DNA of 64,000 bases. Source: Woeseiaceae bacterium. GTDB lineage: Bacteria > Pseudomonadota > Gammaproteobacteria > Steroidobacterales > Woeseiaceae. A model generated the notes under the pieces. It did no database searches. It saw only the letters and a program-made list of their open reading frames with translations, and was not told where the DNA came from. The stretch spans positions 62,001 to 126,000 of the forward strand of contig JANQMR010000005.1 of the NCBI GenBank assembly GCA_028279985.1, in the 5' to 3' direction. A program made the position numbers and the translations under genes. This document shows, piece after piece, positions 8,542-16,846 of this stretch (its first letter is position 1; every line of letters begins with the position of its first letter).

Positions 8542-10038
8542 GTGAACGACGCCAGAGACGACAACAAGCTGATTGCCGAAAGGCGCAGAAAGCTCGATTC
8601 GATTCGGGAGCAGGGCGAGGCGTATCCCAACGACTTCCACCGCAACGCACTGGCCGACGAGTTGCATCGTACCTACGGTGGCCACGAGGGTGAGCAGCTC
8701 GTCGAAGAGCATGTACAGGCCGCGGTGGCGGGGCGCATGATGGCCAAGCGCGTGATGGGCAAGGCCAGTTTCGTCAAGCTTCAGGATCGCAGCGGGCAAA
8801 TCCAGCTCAGGCTGGAGCGCGACCGCCTGCCGGAGGGCGTCTACCAGCAGTTCAAGAAATGGGACGTGGGCGACATCCTCGGCGCGTCCGGCAGCTTGTT
8901 CAAGACGCAGACCGGCGAGCTCACGGTCATGGCGGAGGAGGTTCGCCTGCTGACCAAGTCGCTGAGACCCCTGCCGGAGAAGTTCCATGGCCTGTCGGAT
9001 CAGGAAACGCGTTATCGGCAACGTTACGTCGATCTGATCGTGAACGAGGACAGCCGCGAGATTTTCCGGCGGCGGTCCGAGATCCTGGCCTATATCCGCG
9101 CCTTCCTCGACGCACAGGACTATCTGGAGGTCGAGACGCCGATGATGCAGGTCACCCCGGGCGGCGCGATCGCGCGGCCGTTCGAGACGCATCACAATGC
9201 GCTGGACATGAGCTTGTATCTGCGTATCGCGCCGGAGCTGAATCTGAAGCGGCTGATCGTCGGAGGCTTGGAACGTGTGTACGAAATCAACCGCAATTTC
9301 AGGAACGAAGGCGTCTCGACCCAGCACAATCCCGAGTTCACGATGCTCGAGCTCTACCGGGCCTATGCCGATTACACCGACCTGATGGACATGGTCGAGG
9401 CCCTGTTACACGGCATGGCCGATGCCGTCGTCGGCACTTCGACGATTCAATACCAGGGCGAGACCTTCGATTTGTCCGCGAAATTCCCGCGGATGACGGT
9501 CGAGGCGGTCGTTCTGAAATTCAACCCCGACCTCGATGCCGCAAGACTGCGGGATCGTGACTACCTTGTGGGTGTCTGCGAGTCGCTGGCGATTCCCGTC
9601 AAGGACACACAGGGTCCGGGCAAGCTTCTGATCGAGATCTTCGAGAAGACCGGCGAGGGTAACTTACGCCAGCCGGTGTTCGTGACCCAGTACCCGACCG
9701 AAGTATCGCCGCTTTCGCGCCGTAACCGGGACGATCCCTTCGTAACCGATCGTTTCGAGTTTTTCGTGGCCGGCCGCGAGATCGCCAACGGCTTCTCCGA
9801 GCTCAACGATCCCGAGGAGCAGGCGGAGCGTTTTCGTACCCAGGCGGCGGAACGCGACGCGGGCGACGACGAGGCGATGGCATTCGATCACGACTATATT
9901 CGAGCGCTCGAGTACGGCATGCCGCCGACCGCGGGTATCGGCATCGGCATCGATCGCCTGGTGATGTTGCTGACGGACGCGCCGTCGATCCGCGATGTGT
10001 TGCTGTTCCCGCATATGCGGCCGGAAGTGCGGGATTGA
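8542..10038 (+). CDS. lysS: Lysyl-tRNA synthetase (class II)
   Basis: 498-residue class IIb LysRS. It has an N-terminal OB-fold anticodon-binding domain (about 60-150, [19 protein letters not shown]), then class II motifs: motif 2 around [18 protein letters not shown] and motif 3 [13 protein letters not shown] near the C-terminus. Full length. GTG at 8542, 7 bp after prfB, so probably co-transcribed. The gene is followed by three 14-nt repeats rather than a recognisable terminator. Confidence 0.97.
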   Translation: MNDARDDNKLIAERRRKLDSIREQGEAYPNDFHRNALADELHRTYGGHEGEQLVEEHVQAAVAGRMMAKRVMGKASFVKLQDRSGQIQLRLERDRLPEGVYQQFKKWDVGDILGASGSLFKTQTGELTVMAEEVRLLTKSLRPLPEKFHGLSDQETRYRQRYVDLIVNEDSREIFRRRSEILAYIRAFLDAQDYLEVETPMMQVTPGGAIARPFETHHNALDMSLYLRIAPELNLKRLIVGGLERVYEINRNFRNEGVSTQHNPEFTMLELYRAYADYTDLMDMVEALLHGMADAVVGTSTIQYQGETFDLSAKFPRMTVEAVVLKFNPDLDAARLRDRDYLVGVCESLAIPVKDTQGPGKLLIEIFEKTGEGNLRQPVFVTQYPTEVSPLSRRNRDDPFVTDRFEFFVAGREIANGFSELNDPEEQAERFRTQAAERDAGDDEAMAFDHDYIRALEYGMPPTAGIGIGIDRLVMLLTDAPSIRDVLLFPHMRPEVRD

Positions 10039-10040
10039 CA

Positions 10041-10082
10041 CTAGGAGATCGGCCCTAGGAGATCGGCCCTAGGAGATTGTAG
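10041..10082 (+). repeat. 14-nt tandem repeat x3 just after lysS
   Basis: Units CTAGGAGATCGGCC at 10041-10054 and 10055-10068 are identical; CTAGGAGATTGTAG at 10069-10082 is diverged. The array starts 2 nt after the lysS stop. The 14-nt period puts a TAG in all three frames. The rest of the lysS-ygfZ gap (convergent genes) to 10135 has no further structure I can name. Confidence 0.85.
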
Positions 10083-10135
10083 GGTATCGACCCGCGGCGG
10101 ATGGGGCCGGATTCCGACGCTCAGGCGCGCGTGCC

Positions 10136-10843
10136 CTAATCCAGATAAGGCAAAGGCACACGCCTGATCGAACCGCCGTTGACGGACAAGGGCTCGTCGG
10201 CCAGTTGTACCGGCACAACGGCGAACAACTCGTGCCCGGATACGTTCATTACCTCGCCCACCTCGCGCTCGCCGTTCGAGACGCCGTCGCCGGCGGCCGC
10301 GGACCGTCCGCTGTCGCGCGCGCCCATGACGACTTTATCGCCCACGGCTACGGACTGTTCGGTTTCGAATCTCAGGGCCCGGCGTTTGGTCTTGCCGCGA
10401 TAGTGTGTCCGCGCGACGACCTCCTGGCCGGTATAACAGCCCTTGTCGAAATTCAGCGCGTCGAGCAGGTCCAGGTTCAGCATGTGCGGGGTGAATTTCT
10501 CGCTTTGCGCAAGGCCCACGAACGCGAGGCCGTCGATCGGAGACGGCGCCTCGGCGGGTTCGACCGCGAAACTGACCCGGGCGCGGAAGCGGAAGACGGC
10601 GAGACGCTTGGCCACGGCATCGGCCAACTCGGCCGGCAACACGAGCTCGTATCCCGTTCCGCGGCGGCACACGCGCACGATCGCGATCACCCGGCCCTTG
10701 GGGTTGCACCAGGCCGCAAGCTGCATTCCCCCCCCCGACAATTGCTCCACGTCGTTGGTGAGCTGGCCTTGCAGAAACGTCGTCGCGTCCTCGCCGCCGA
10801 CGACAATTTTTGCGTATTCTGCGTATTCCGGTCCCGCTGTCAT
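10136..10843 (-). CDS. ygfZ: YgfZ/GcvT-type folate-binding Fe-S protein (compact form)
   Basis: YgfZ (IBA57 family) helps repair or assemble certain Fe-S clusters using tetrahydrofolate. The diagnostic KGCYTGQEVVARTHYRGK is intact, with FLQGQLTNDVEQL and AAWCNPKGR in the N-terminal half. From ATG 10843 the protein is about 235 residues, roughly 90 shorter than E. coli YgfZ (326). The missing part seems to be the middle: only about 30 residues separate FRFRARVSFAVEP from KFTPHMLNLDLLDAL. An upstream ATG at 10924 would add a repetitive MPFLMPFL leader from the 12-nt repeat and is less likely. Next to sdh, a major Fe-S consumer. Confidence 0.9.
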   Translation of the reverse strand: MTAGPEYAEYAKIVVGGEDATTFLQGQLTNDVEQLSGGGMQLAAWCNPKGRVIAIVRVCRRGTGYELVLPAELADAVAKRLAVFRFRARVSFAVEPAEAPSPIDGLAFVGLAQSEKFTPHMLNLDLLDALNFDKGCYTGQEVVARTHYRGKTKRRALRFETEQSVAVGDKVVMGARDSGRSAAAGDGVSNGEREVGEVMNVSGHELFAVVPVQLADEPLSVNGGSIRRVPLPYLD

Positions 10844-10854
10844 AGGCTTCTCTG

Positions 10855-10890
10855 TCAGGAATGGCATCAGGAATGGCATCAGGAATGGTG
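10855..10890. repeat. 12-nt tandem repeat x3 upstream of ygfZ
   Basis: TCAGGAATGGCA at 10855-10866 and 10867-10878, then TCAGGAATGGTG at 10879-10890. It lies in the divergent gap between ygfZ and the SDHAF4-like gene. On the minus strand each unit holds an ATG in frame with ygfZ (Met-Pro-Phe-Leu repeats), which makes the start ambiguous. Confidence 0.8.
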
Positions 10891-10933
10891 AAGGGATGCT
10901 GCGCACCCGATACCGATCTGGCATACTTGGACT

Positions 10934-11116
10934 ATGTCTAAGTTATCACGCGACGACAAGTCCGAGACAGCCGAAACTGCGCGGCCGCCGGCGGACGACA
11001 AAACACCGGCCGCGGCGAAATCCGAGCCGGGGCCGGAGGAGATCGGCGGCCGTGACGGCCCCGATCCGACCCGATTCGGCGACTGGGAAAAAAACGGCCG
11101 CTGCATCGACTTCTGA
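10934..11116 (+). CDS. SDHAF4-like succinate dehydrogenase assembly factor (DUF1674)
   Basis: 60-residue protein ending in the DUF1674/SDHAF4 signature: EEIGGRDGPDPTRFGDWEKN then GRCIDF. The N-terminal half is polar, Ala/Pro/Lys-rich and probably disordered. In eukaryotes SDHAF4 binds flavinated SdhA and promotes its docking to SdhB; bacterial copies are expected to do the same. Placement directly upstream of sdhCDAB supports the role. ATG at 10934. Its 113-bp gap to sdhC may carry the sdh promoter, but no convincing -35/-10 pair was found. Confidence 0.88.
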   Translation: MSKLSRDDKSETAETARPPADDKTPAAAKSEPGPEEIGGRDGPDPTRFGDWEKNGRCIDF

Positions 11117-11229
11117 TTCGTCTCCCGACCGTGTTATGACTGTGCTCTGTATGAGCCGCCTTGTCGCGGCCGGCGGATTACGGATAATACGCGGTGCCCA
11201 ACACCCGTCTGCGCGAAGGCTCAATCAAC

Positions 11230-11607
11230 ATGCGTAATCCCGGTCGGCCATTGTCGCCGCACTTGTCGATCTATCGTTGGCCGATCACGATGGCATTGTC
11301 CATCCTGCATCGTGCCACCGGTCTTGCGAATGCCGTCGGACTCGTCGTCCTGACGGCCTGGCTGATACAGGCGGCCGACGGGCCGGACGCTTATCTCGCG
11401 TTCACCCGCGTGATGGGGTCCCCACTCGGCCTGTTGTTGTTGATCGGCTGGAGCCTGGCCTTTTTTTATCATTTGTCGAACGGGATCCGGCATCTGTTCT
11501 GGGATACCGGCCGCGGTTTCGAAAAGCGCCAGGCAGAGCGGTCCGCATGGGCCGTGCTGGTCGTTTCGGTGATGCTGACGGCGGCGTTCTGGCTGGTGAT
11601 GCTATGA
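11230..11607 (+). CDS. sdhC: Succinate dehydrogenase cytochrome b556 subunit
   Basis: 125-residue membrane anchor with three hydrophobic helices. It has the SdhC signature RPLSPHLSIYRW at the N-terminus, SILHRATG (Ser/Arg near the quinone site) and the heme ligand region FYHLSNGIRHLFWDTG. Start set at ATG 11230 because GAAGG lies about 11 nt upstream and homologues start just before RPLSPHL; an in-frame GTG at 11194 would extend it by 12 residues. The stop overlaps sdhD by 4 nt (ATGA). Confidence 0.95.
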   Translation: MRNPGRPLSPHLSIYRWPITMALSILHRATGLANAVGLVVLTAWLIQAADGPDAYLAFTRVMGSPLGLLLLIGWSLAFFYHLSNGIRHLFWDTGRGFEKRQAERSAWAVLVVSVMLTAAFWLVML

Positions 11608-11984
11608 GCCTCAAGTCGCCGCTCGGCCGGGTGCTGGGGCTCGGTAGCGCAAAGGACGGGACCGATCATTGGCTCGCGCAGCGGATTTCCGCCGTTGCGC
11701 TGGCGTTGCTCGGTTCGTGGTTCGTCGTGTCGCTGGCGATGCTCGGCACGGTCAAGTACGGCAACGTCATCGCGTTTCTCGGCGAGCCGCTGAACGGCGT
11801 GCTGATGGCGCTTTTGTGCGTGACGCTGGCGTATCACTCGTATCTGGGCGTGCAGGTCGTCGTCGAGGACTACGTTCACACGAAAGGCACCAAGATCGCA
11901 TTGCTGATCGTTTCGCGATTCGCGCACGTTTTCGTCGCGGTCGCGTCCGTCTACGCGATACTCCGGATCGGGATCGGCGTATGA
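11604..11984 (+). CDS. sdhD: Succinate dehydrogenase membrane anchor subunit
   Basis: 126-residue hydrophobic subunit with three membrane helices that anchors SdhAB with SdhC. It contains the conserved segment [20 protein letters not shown], with His and Asp/Tyr positions used for heme and ubiquinone in the family, and an N-terminal [13 protein letters not shown] segment. It overlaps sdhC and sdhA by ATGA on both sides, so the three are translationally coupled. The gene order CDAB and the subunit sequences look like the type shared by alpha- and many gammaproteobacteria. Confidence 0.93.
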   Translation: MSLKSPLGRVLGLGSAKDGTDHWLAQRISAVALALLGSWFVVSLAMLGTVKYGNVIAFLGEPLNGVLMALLCVTLAYHSYLGVQVVVEDYVHTKGTKIALLIVSRFAHVFVAVASVYAILRIGIGV

Positions 11985-13765
11985 GCGACTACGAATTCGT
12001 CGATCACGCCTACGATGTCGTGGTCATCGGCGCCGGGGGAGCGGGCTTGCGCGCAACCTTCGGCCTCGCCGAGGCCGGCTTCCAGACCGCTTGCCTGACC
12101 AAGGTATTCCCGACCCGCAGCCACACGGTTGCCGCGCAAGGCGGGATCAGCGCCGCGCTCGGCAACATGGGCGAGGACGACTGGCGCTGGCACATGTACG
12201 ACACGGTCAAGGGTTCGGACTGGCTCGGCGACCAGGATGCGATCGAATACATGTGCAAGGAGGCGCCGGATGCCGTCATCGAGCTCGAGCATTACGGCGT
12301 CCCGTTTTCGCGCACCGAGGACGGCCGTATCTACCAGCGGCCCTTCGGCGGCATGACCACGCGTTTCGGGGACGGGACCGCGCAGCGAACTTGCGCGGCC
12401 GCCGACCGTACCGGTCATGCGATGTTGCACACGCTGTATCAGCAGTCCCTGAAGCACGATGCCAAGTTCTTCATCGAGTACTTTGCGATCGACCTGATCA
12501 TGGAAGACGGCGCCTGCCGCGGCGTCGTCGCGATCGACCTCGCAAGCGGGCGCCTGCATCGGTTCAGGTCCCATCAGGTTATCCTCGCGACGGGGGGCTA
12601 CGGGCGCGCCTATTTCTCTTGCACGTCCGCGCACACCTGTACCGGAGACGGTAACGCGATGGTGTTACGCGCGGGTTTACCGATGCAGGACATGGAGTTC
12701 GTGCAGTTTCATCCGACCGGTATCTACGGCGCCGGCTGCCTGATTACCGAAGGCGCGCGCGGCGAGGGCGGTTACCTGACCAACTCGGACGGCGAGCGTT
12801 TCATGGAACGCTACGCGCCCAACGCAAAGGACCTGGCGTCGAGGGACGTCGTCAGCCGTTCGATGACGATCGAAATCCGGGAAGGGCGGGGTGTCGGCAA
12901 GGAGCAGGATCACATTTTTCTGCATCTCGAACACCTGGGGCCGGAAGTAATCGACGAGCGCCTGCCGGGGATCGCCGAGACGGCGAGGATCTTCTCTGGC
13001 GTGGACGTGACGCGAGCCCCGATCCCGGTGCTTCCGACGGTGCACTACAACATGGGCGGCATCCCGGCGAACTACCACGGCGAGATCGTCACCAAGCGGG
13101 ACGGAAACGCCGAAACGGTCGTGCCGGGCCTGATAGCCGTGGGCGAGGCGGCCTGCGTGTCCGTGCACGGCGCCAACCGGCTGGGCTCGAACTCGCTGCT
13201 CGATCTGGTCGTTTTCGGCCGGGCCGCGGCGAAACACGTCGAGGAGACCTTGCCCCCCGGGACCCGGCACAAACCGCTGGCCGCCGACGCCGGTCGGAAC
13301 AGCGTGGCCAGAATCGACCGGTTGCGCAACGCCGACGGCTCCCGCGGCACGGCCGAAATCCGCCTAGAGATGCAGCGCATCATGCAGAATTACGCCGCCG
13401 TGTTTCGCACCGGAGAGACCCTGGCGGAAGGCGCGGGCAAGCTCAAGCAAACGTTCGAGTCTTTCCGGGATGTCAGGGTTGCCGATCGTTCCCTGATCTG
13501 GAATACGGACCTCATCGAAACCATCGAGCTCGAGAACCTGCTCTTGAATGCGATCGCAACCATCGAATCCGCCGCGAACCGCACCGAAAGCCGAGGCGCG
13601 CATGCGCGTGAAGACTATCCCGAGCGGGACGACGGCAACTGGATGAAACACACGTTGGTATGGGTCGATGAGCACGGCGACGTGGCATTCGACTATCGGC
13701 CCGTGCACCTCAATACCCTGACCGACGACGTCGAGGTCGTACCGCCGAAAGCGCGGGTTTACTAG
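11981..13765 (+). CDS. sdhA: Succinate dehydrogenase flavoprotein subunit
   Basis: 594-residue catalytic subunit oxidising succinate to fumarate. The FAD dinucleotide fold ([20 protein letters not shown]) is followed by SHTVAAQGG, which carries the histidine for covalent FAD attachment. The active-site segment with RGEGG and the [20 protein letters not shown]-terminal FAD contact are present. Full length for the family. ATG at 11981 overlaps the sdhD stop. Flavinylation would depend on SdhE, encoded three genes downstream, and docking on the SDHAF4-like protein upstream. Confidence 0.98.
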   Translation: MSDYEFVDHAYDVVVIGAGGAGLRATFGLAEAGFQTACLTKVFPTRSHTVAAQGGISAALGNMGEDDWRWHMYDTVKGSDWLGDQDAIEYMCKEAPDAVIELEHYGVPFSRTEDGRIYQRPFGGMTTRFGDGTAQRTCAAADRTGHAMLHTLYQQSLKHDAKFFIEYFAIDLIMEDGACRGVVAIDLASGRLHRFRSHQVILATGGYGRAYFSCTSAHTCTGDGNAMVLRAGLPMQDMEFVQFHPTGIYGAGCLITEGARGEGGYLTNSDGERFMERYAPNAKDLASRDVVSRSMTIEIREGRGVGKEQDHIFLHLEHLGPEVIDERLPGIAETARIFSGVDVTRAPIPVLPTVHYNMGGIPANYHGEIVTKRDGNAETVVPGLIAVGEAACVSVHGANRLGSNSLLDLVVFGRAAAKHVEETLPPGTRHKPLAADAGRNSVARIDRLRNADGSRGTAEIRLEMQRIMQNYAAVFRTGETLAEGAGKLKQTFESFRDVRVADRSLIWNTDLIETIELENLLLNAIATIESAANRTESRGAHAREDYPERDDGNWMKHTLVWVDEHGDVAFDYRPVHLNTLTDDVEVVPPKARVY

Positions 13766-13775
13766 GAGTCAACAA

Positions 13776-14558
13776 GTGGCAGAGTTCAGGCTACCGCCCA
13801 ATTCGAGGATCAAGAAAGGCAAGCACCACGGTAAGGTCGAAGGATCGGCCAAGGTGCGCCGGTTTGCCGTGTATCGATACGATCCGGACTCCGGGGAGAA
13901 TCCGCGCCTGGATACCTACGAAGTGGACATGGACGGCTGCGGGCCGATGGTGCTCGATGCCCTGATCAAGATCAAAAACGAGATCGATCCGACGCTGACC
14001 TTCCGCCGCTCCTGCCGCGAAGGGATCTGCGGAAGCTGCGCGATGAACGTCGACGGCAGCAACACGCTGGCCTGCACCACCGCAATCGAGGCGGTGAAGG
14101 GGGACGTTCGGGTCTACCCCCTGCCGCACATGCCGGTGGTCAAGGACCTGGTTCCGGACCTGACCAACTTCTACGCGCAATACGCGTCGATCAAACCCTG
14201 GCTGCAGACCCGAACGCCGCCGCCGCCCGATCGCGAGCGCCTGCAGTCGAAAGAGGACCAGGAAAAAATCAACGATCCGTCAGCCTGCATCCTTTGCGCC
14301 TGCTGCTCCACCAGTTGTCCGAGCTACTGGTGGAACAGCGACCGTTATCTCGGCCCCGCGGCTTTGCTGGCGGCATACCGGTGGCTCGTCGACAGTCGCG
14401 ACGAGGCCACCGGCGAGCGGCTCGACGACCTGGAAGACCCGTTCCGGCTCTACCGCTGCCATACGATCATGAATTGCACCCAGGCCTGTCCAAAGGACCT
14501 CAATCCCGCCCGAGCCATCGCCGAAACCAAAAAGATGCTGGCCGAACGCCGCCACTGA
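13776..14558 (+). CDS. sdhB: Succinate dehydrogenase iron-sulfur subunit
   Basis: 260-residue subunit carrying three Fe-S clusters that pass electrons from FAD to quinone. Cluster motifs: [2Fe-2S] CREGICGSC with a later Cys in TLAC; [4Fe-4S] [12 protein letters not shown]; [3Fe-4S] [17 protein letters not shown]. The GTG start at 13776 lies 10 bp after sdhA, preceded by an AGGAG-type Shine-Dalgarno (TAGGAGTC). The downstream 166 bp contain two palindromic elements before sdhE. Confidence 0.98.
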   Translation: MAEFRLPPNSRIKKGKHHGKVEGSAKVRRFAVYRYDPDSGENPRLDTYEVDMDGCGPMVLDALIKIKNEIDPTLTFRRSCREGICGSCAMNVDGSNTLACTTAIEAVKGDVRVYPLPHMPVVKDLVPDLTNFYAQYASIKPWLQTRTPPPPDRERLQSKEDQEKINDPSACILCACCSTSCPSYWWNSDRYLGPAALLAAYRWLVDSRDEATGERLDDLEDPFRLYRCHTIMNCTQACPKDLNPARAIAETKKMLAERRH

Positions 14559-14576
14559 GCGAATCCCACGATGCCA

Positions 14577-14663
14577 GCGGTTCAGGGTCGGGTACCTGTT
14601 CATCGGAAGTAAAGCGCGGCGAAGTGAGCCATTCCGATGCACAGGTACCCGACCCTGAACCGC
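14577..14663. repeat. Large palindrome, conserved-core family copy 2
   Basis: Inverted repeat of 32 bp with a single mismatch. Outer arms 14577-14599 and 14641-14663 (23 bp, perfect), mismatch at 14600/14640, inner arms 14601-14608 and 14632-14639 (8 bp), loop 14609-14631 (23 nt). Arm length, loop length and the core on the minus strand (GGAATGGCTC ... CGCTTTACTTCC) match the element at 4611-4695, whereas the arms (GCGGTTCAGGGTCGGG...) do not. It lies 18 bp after the sdhB stop. Confidence 0.9.
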
Positions 14664-14686
14664 GAAACAGCACGCCTGCCCCTAGT

Positions 14687-14728
14687 TCATGGGAAATTAA
14701 AGCACAGCGCGGTGGGCCATCCCGATGA
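14687..14728. repeat. Degenerate third copy of the conserved-core element over the sdhE start
   Basis: On the minus strand this reads GGGATGGCCCACC, then GCTTTAATTTCC, matching the core of the other two copies with scattered changes and one inserted base. Only a short bulged stem remains (TCATGGGA at 14687-14694 against TCCCgATGA at 14720-14728). That stem includes the sdhE start codon, and the loop holds the GGTGGG (14711-14716) that is its only Shine-Dalgarno candidate. Confidence 0.6.
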
Positions 14729-14988
14729 GCGCCCCCCCACCCGCATCCCGCGAGCTGGCACGCCTGCGCTGGCGATGCCGCCGCGGCATGCGCGAGCTGG
14801 ATCAGTTGCTTCGTCGATATCTCGACTTGCGTTATCCGGACGCCGGCGATGCCGAAAAGGCTGCTTTCGCCGAGCTTCTGAACTTGTCCGATCCGGAGCT
14901 GGTCGGGTATCTGTTACAAAAGCAGGTACCCGAATCCCCGCAGCGTGCACGTGTCGTCGAGCAGATACTCAGCCTCCCTGTGTCCTGA
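14725..14988 (+). CDS. sdhE: FAD assembly factor SdhE
   Basis: 87-residue SdhE/YgfY (eukaryotic SDHAF2), which promotes covalent flavinylation of SdhA. The hallmark RGMRELD (RGxxE) sits near residues 20-26, followed by the helical LRRYLDLRYPDAGD and LLNLSDPELVGYLL segments typical of the five-helix fold. ATG at 14725 is inside the degenerate palindrome. The 3' end overlaps the ygfX-like gene by 44 nt. Being in the sdh operon rather than distant from it strengthens the assignment. Confidence 0.93.
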   Translation: MSAPPPASRELARLRWRCRRGMRELDQLLRRYLDLRYPDAGDAEKAAFAELLNLSDPELVGYLLQKQVPESPQRARVVEQILSLPVS

Positions 14989-15391
14989 ACCCGGACTGCG
15001 TTCCGTCGTAGTGGCGACCGGGGCGGCAGCCTGCCTGGGCGGAGCGGCCGCCATCGTCTTGCTGCCGATGGCGGCCGGCCTGCGCTGGGCGGCGGCTGCG
15101 ACATGGCTAGCGTATTCGCTGCTGGAGCTCGCGCGCCTCGTCAGGGCATACCGGATGGTGGCCTGGCTGGCCGTGGCGGCCGACCGGCGGGTCGTGCTGA
15201 CACTCCGCGACGGCGATCTGGTTGCGGCCCGCCTGATGCCCGGAAGCCTGATATTGCGGCGACTCGCCTGGCTCAGGCTCAAGCCCGACGGCGGTCGCGA
15301 GTACGGTGAGTTGCTCTGCGGAAACTCCCGAAAAAACAAGGACTGGCGTCGTCTACAGGTGATCCGGCGGCACGTTGGAGCGGCAAATTGA
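14945..15391 (+). CDS. ygfX: YgfX/CptA-like membrane protein
   Basis: 148-residue inner-membrane protein with two adjacent hydrophobic helices (about residues 20-65) and a cytoplasmic C-terminal domain. The C-terminal pattern LRDGDLVAARLMPGSLILRR, then LRLKPDGGREYGELL and DWRRLQVIRRH matches the YgfX family, encoded beside sdhE (ygfY) in E. coli and others. E. coli YgfX was described as a toxin acting on FtsZ/MreB with SdhE as its partner, but that role is debated. The GTG start at 14945 lies inside sdhE, a 44-nt overlap implying coupling. The 181 bp after it hold the rpoE promoter. Confidence 0.82.
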   Translation: MHVSSSRYSASLCPEPGLRSVVVATGAAACLGGAAAIVLLPMAAGLRWAAAATWLAYSLLELARLVRAYRMVAWLAVAADRRVVLTLRDGDLVAARLMPGSLILRRLAWLRLKPDGGREYGELLCGNSRKNKDWRRLQVIRRHVGAAN

Positions 15392-15488
15392 AGCTGCTAA
15401 CATCGGCTCGTGAGCCTTTGTCTCAGCGGCCCGGCGGGGAGGCTCGGGCGACTGTGTCACAGAATTGATGGCTAAAGCGGAATCCCGA

Positions 15489-15515
15489 GAACTTTCGCAT
15501 CCGGACCCGGTCTAC
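15489..15515 (+). promoter_or_regulatory. Sigma-E-type autoregulatory promoter upstream of rpoE
   Basis: GAACTT at 15489-15494, a 16-nt spacer, then TCTAC at 15511-15515. The sigma-E consensus is GAACTT-N16-TCTGA, so the -35 is exact, the spacing exact and the -10 nearly so. It lies about 58 bp upstream of the rpoE ATG, consistent with RpoE driving its own operon. Confidence 0.8.
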
Positions 15516-15572
15516 CGGGGTGTCGAGCGGCTGTGCCGGGGATCTGGCAGAGATCTTTGAGAGCGCAACCGC

Positions 15573-16148
15573 ATGTCGAATGAATCGACAGACACCAAAC
15601 TGGTCAAACGAGTCCAGAAGGGGGACAAAGGCGCGTTCGATGTGCTGGTACTGAAGTATCAGCAAAAGATCGTCAACCTGGTAATGCGTTATGTACGCGA
15701 TCCGGAACAGGCAATGGACATCACCCAGGAGGCCTTTATCAAGGCATACCGGGCCTTGCCGCGATTCCGGGGCGATAGCGCGTTTTACACCTGGCTTTAT
15801 CGGATCGCCGTGAATACCGCCAAGAATTATCTCGCGGCGCAGCGGCGTCGGCCGATGGACATCGAGCTCGATCTCCAGGACCCCGAGCAGTACGACCTGC
15901 ATGCCAGACTCAAGGAGACCGACACGCCCGAAGGCGTGACGATGGGCCAGGAACTCAGGACCGCGGTCGAAAAGGCGATTGCCGCGTTGCCGGAAGACCT
16001 GCGCACGGCGATTATCTTGCGCGAGCTCGACGGCATGAGTTACGAAGAAATTGCGCAAACGATGGAATGTCCGGTCGGAACGGTGCGATCGCGAATTTTC
16101 AGGGCCCGCGATGCGATCAGCAAGAGACTCGGGGTCTTGAATAGATAG
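15573..16148 (+). CDS. rpoE: RNA polymerase sigma factor RpoE (AlgU)
   Basis: 191-residue group 4 (ECF) sigma factor for envelope stress. Region 2 (GAFDVLVLKYQQKIVNLVMRY, DITQEAFIKAYRAL, FYTWLYRIAVNTAKN) and region 4 (LPEDLRTAIILRELDGMSYEEIA, PVGTVRSRIFRARDAI) match E. coli RpoE closely, and the length is identical to that family's. Controlled by the membrane anti-sigma RseA encoded next. ATG at 15573. Its last codons are duplicated in a 14-nt tandem repeat. The gap 16149-16244 to rseA is otherwise AT-rich, with no gene. Confidence 0.97.
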   Translation: MSNESTDTKLVKRVQKGDKGAFDVLVLKYQQKIVNLVMRYVRDPEQAMDITQEAFIKAYRALPRFRGDSAFYTWLYRIAVNTAKNYLAAQRRRPMDIELDLQDPEQYDLHARLKETDTPEGVTMGQELRTAVEKAIAALPEDLRTAIILRELDGMSYEEIAQTMECPVGTVRSRIFRARDAISKRLGVLNR

Positions 16149-16162
16149 ACTTGAATAGATAG
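16135..16162 (+). repeat. 14-nt tandem repeat x2 across the rpoE stop codon
   Basis: TCTTGAATAGATAG (16135-16148) contains the last codons and stop of rpoE; ACTTGAATAGATAG (16149-16162) is a copy with one change. The following AAGATAAATTAAG may be a more decayed continuation. Confidence 0.75.
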
Positions 16163-16244
16163 AAGATAAATTAAGATCGTCGATGCGGCGAAATGCGGGG
16201 GCGGGGAGCCTTTCCCTTGGGTGAACTTTCCCCCTGAGTGAACT

Positions 16245-16844
16245 ATGAACGATGCAATCAAAATGCAGGTGTCGGCCTTCGTCGATGACGAGCTGTCCGA
16301 GAATGAAACCGATCTGCTGGTGCGCAGGCTCAGTCAGGACCGGGAGCTGCGAGAACAGGTCGCCGAATACCTGGCTATAGGCCGGGTCATGCGAGGGCAG
16401 CCGCAGGTCGCGGGCAGCGAACGTTTGCGCGAGCGTATCGCCGCGGAGCTCGGCGACGGGACCCCGGAAGAACCGCCCGCGCCCGCGCCTGCGAATCCGC
16501 GTTTTCGCTGGTGGCGGCCGGTCGGTGGATTCGCCGTGGCCGCCGGCGTGGCCCTCGTTGCCATCGTCGGCTTGCGGCAGATGGCCGATACCGACGATCT
16601 AGCACCCGCCGAGACGGGGATTACCGTGACGGCGGCGGAGGACGGCGGTTATACGGTACCGACCGGGCCCGACGACCTGCTGCGGCAGTACTACCTGAGT
16701 CACGGCGAAACCTCGTCGGACTTCGGGGCCAACGGAATCAACGCCCGGTTGGTTTCCGTGCAGTTACGCGAAGACGTCATCGTCGATCGCGAAGCGGAAG
16801 ACGACGCGGACGCGGCCGAAAACCCGTCCGTAACACAGCCCTGA
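16245..16844 (+). CDS. rseA: Anti-sigma factor RseA (MucA-like)
   Basis: 199-residue single-pass inner-membrane protein that sequesters RpoE until cleaved by DegS/RseP. The N-terminal anti-sigma domain begins MQVSAFVDDELSENETDLLV and includes RRLSQDRELREQVAEYLAIG. A Pro-rich linker precedes the transmembrane helix (about 91-112, GGFAVAAGVALVAIVGL); the remainder is periplasmic, acidic and variable. Gene order rpoE-rseA-rseB-rseC supports the call strongly. There is no visible Shine-Dalgarno ahead of ATG 16245. Confidence 0.92.
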   Translation: MNDAIKMQVSAFVDDELSENETDLLVRRLSQDRELREQVAEYLAIGRVMRGQPQVAGSERLRERIAAELGDGTPEEPPAPAPANPRFRWWRPVGGFAVAAGVALVAIVGLRQMADTDDLAPAETGITVTAAEDGGYTVPTGPDDLLRQYYLSHGETSSDFGANGINARLVSVQLREDVIVDREAEDDADAAENPSVTQP

Positions 16845-16846
16845 CC

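Noticed and set aside
10844-10924. Upstream ATG at 10924 as the ygfZ start
   Set aside because: It would add a repetitive MPFL leader encoded by the 12-nt repeat; homologues begin close to the ATG at 10843.
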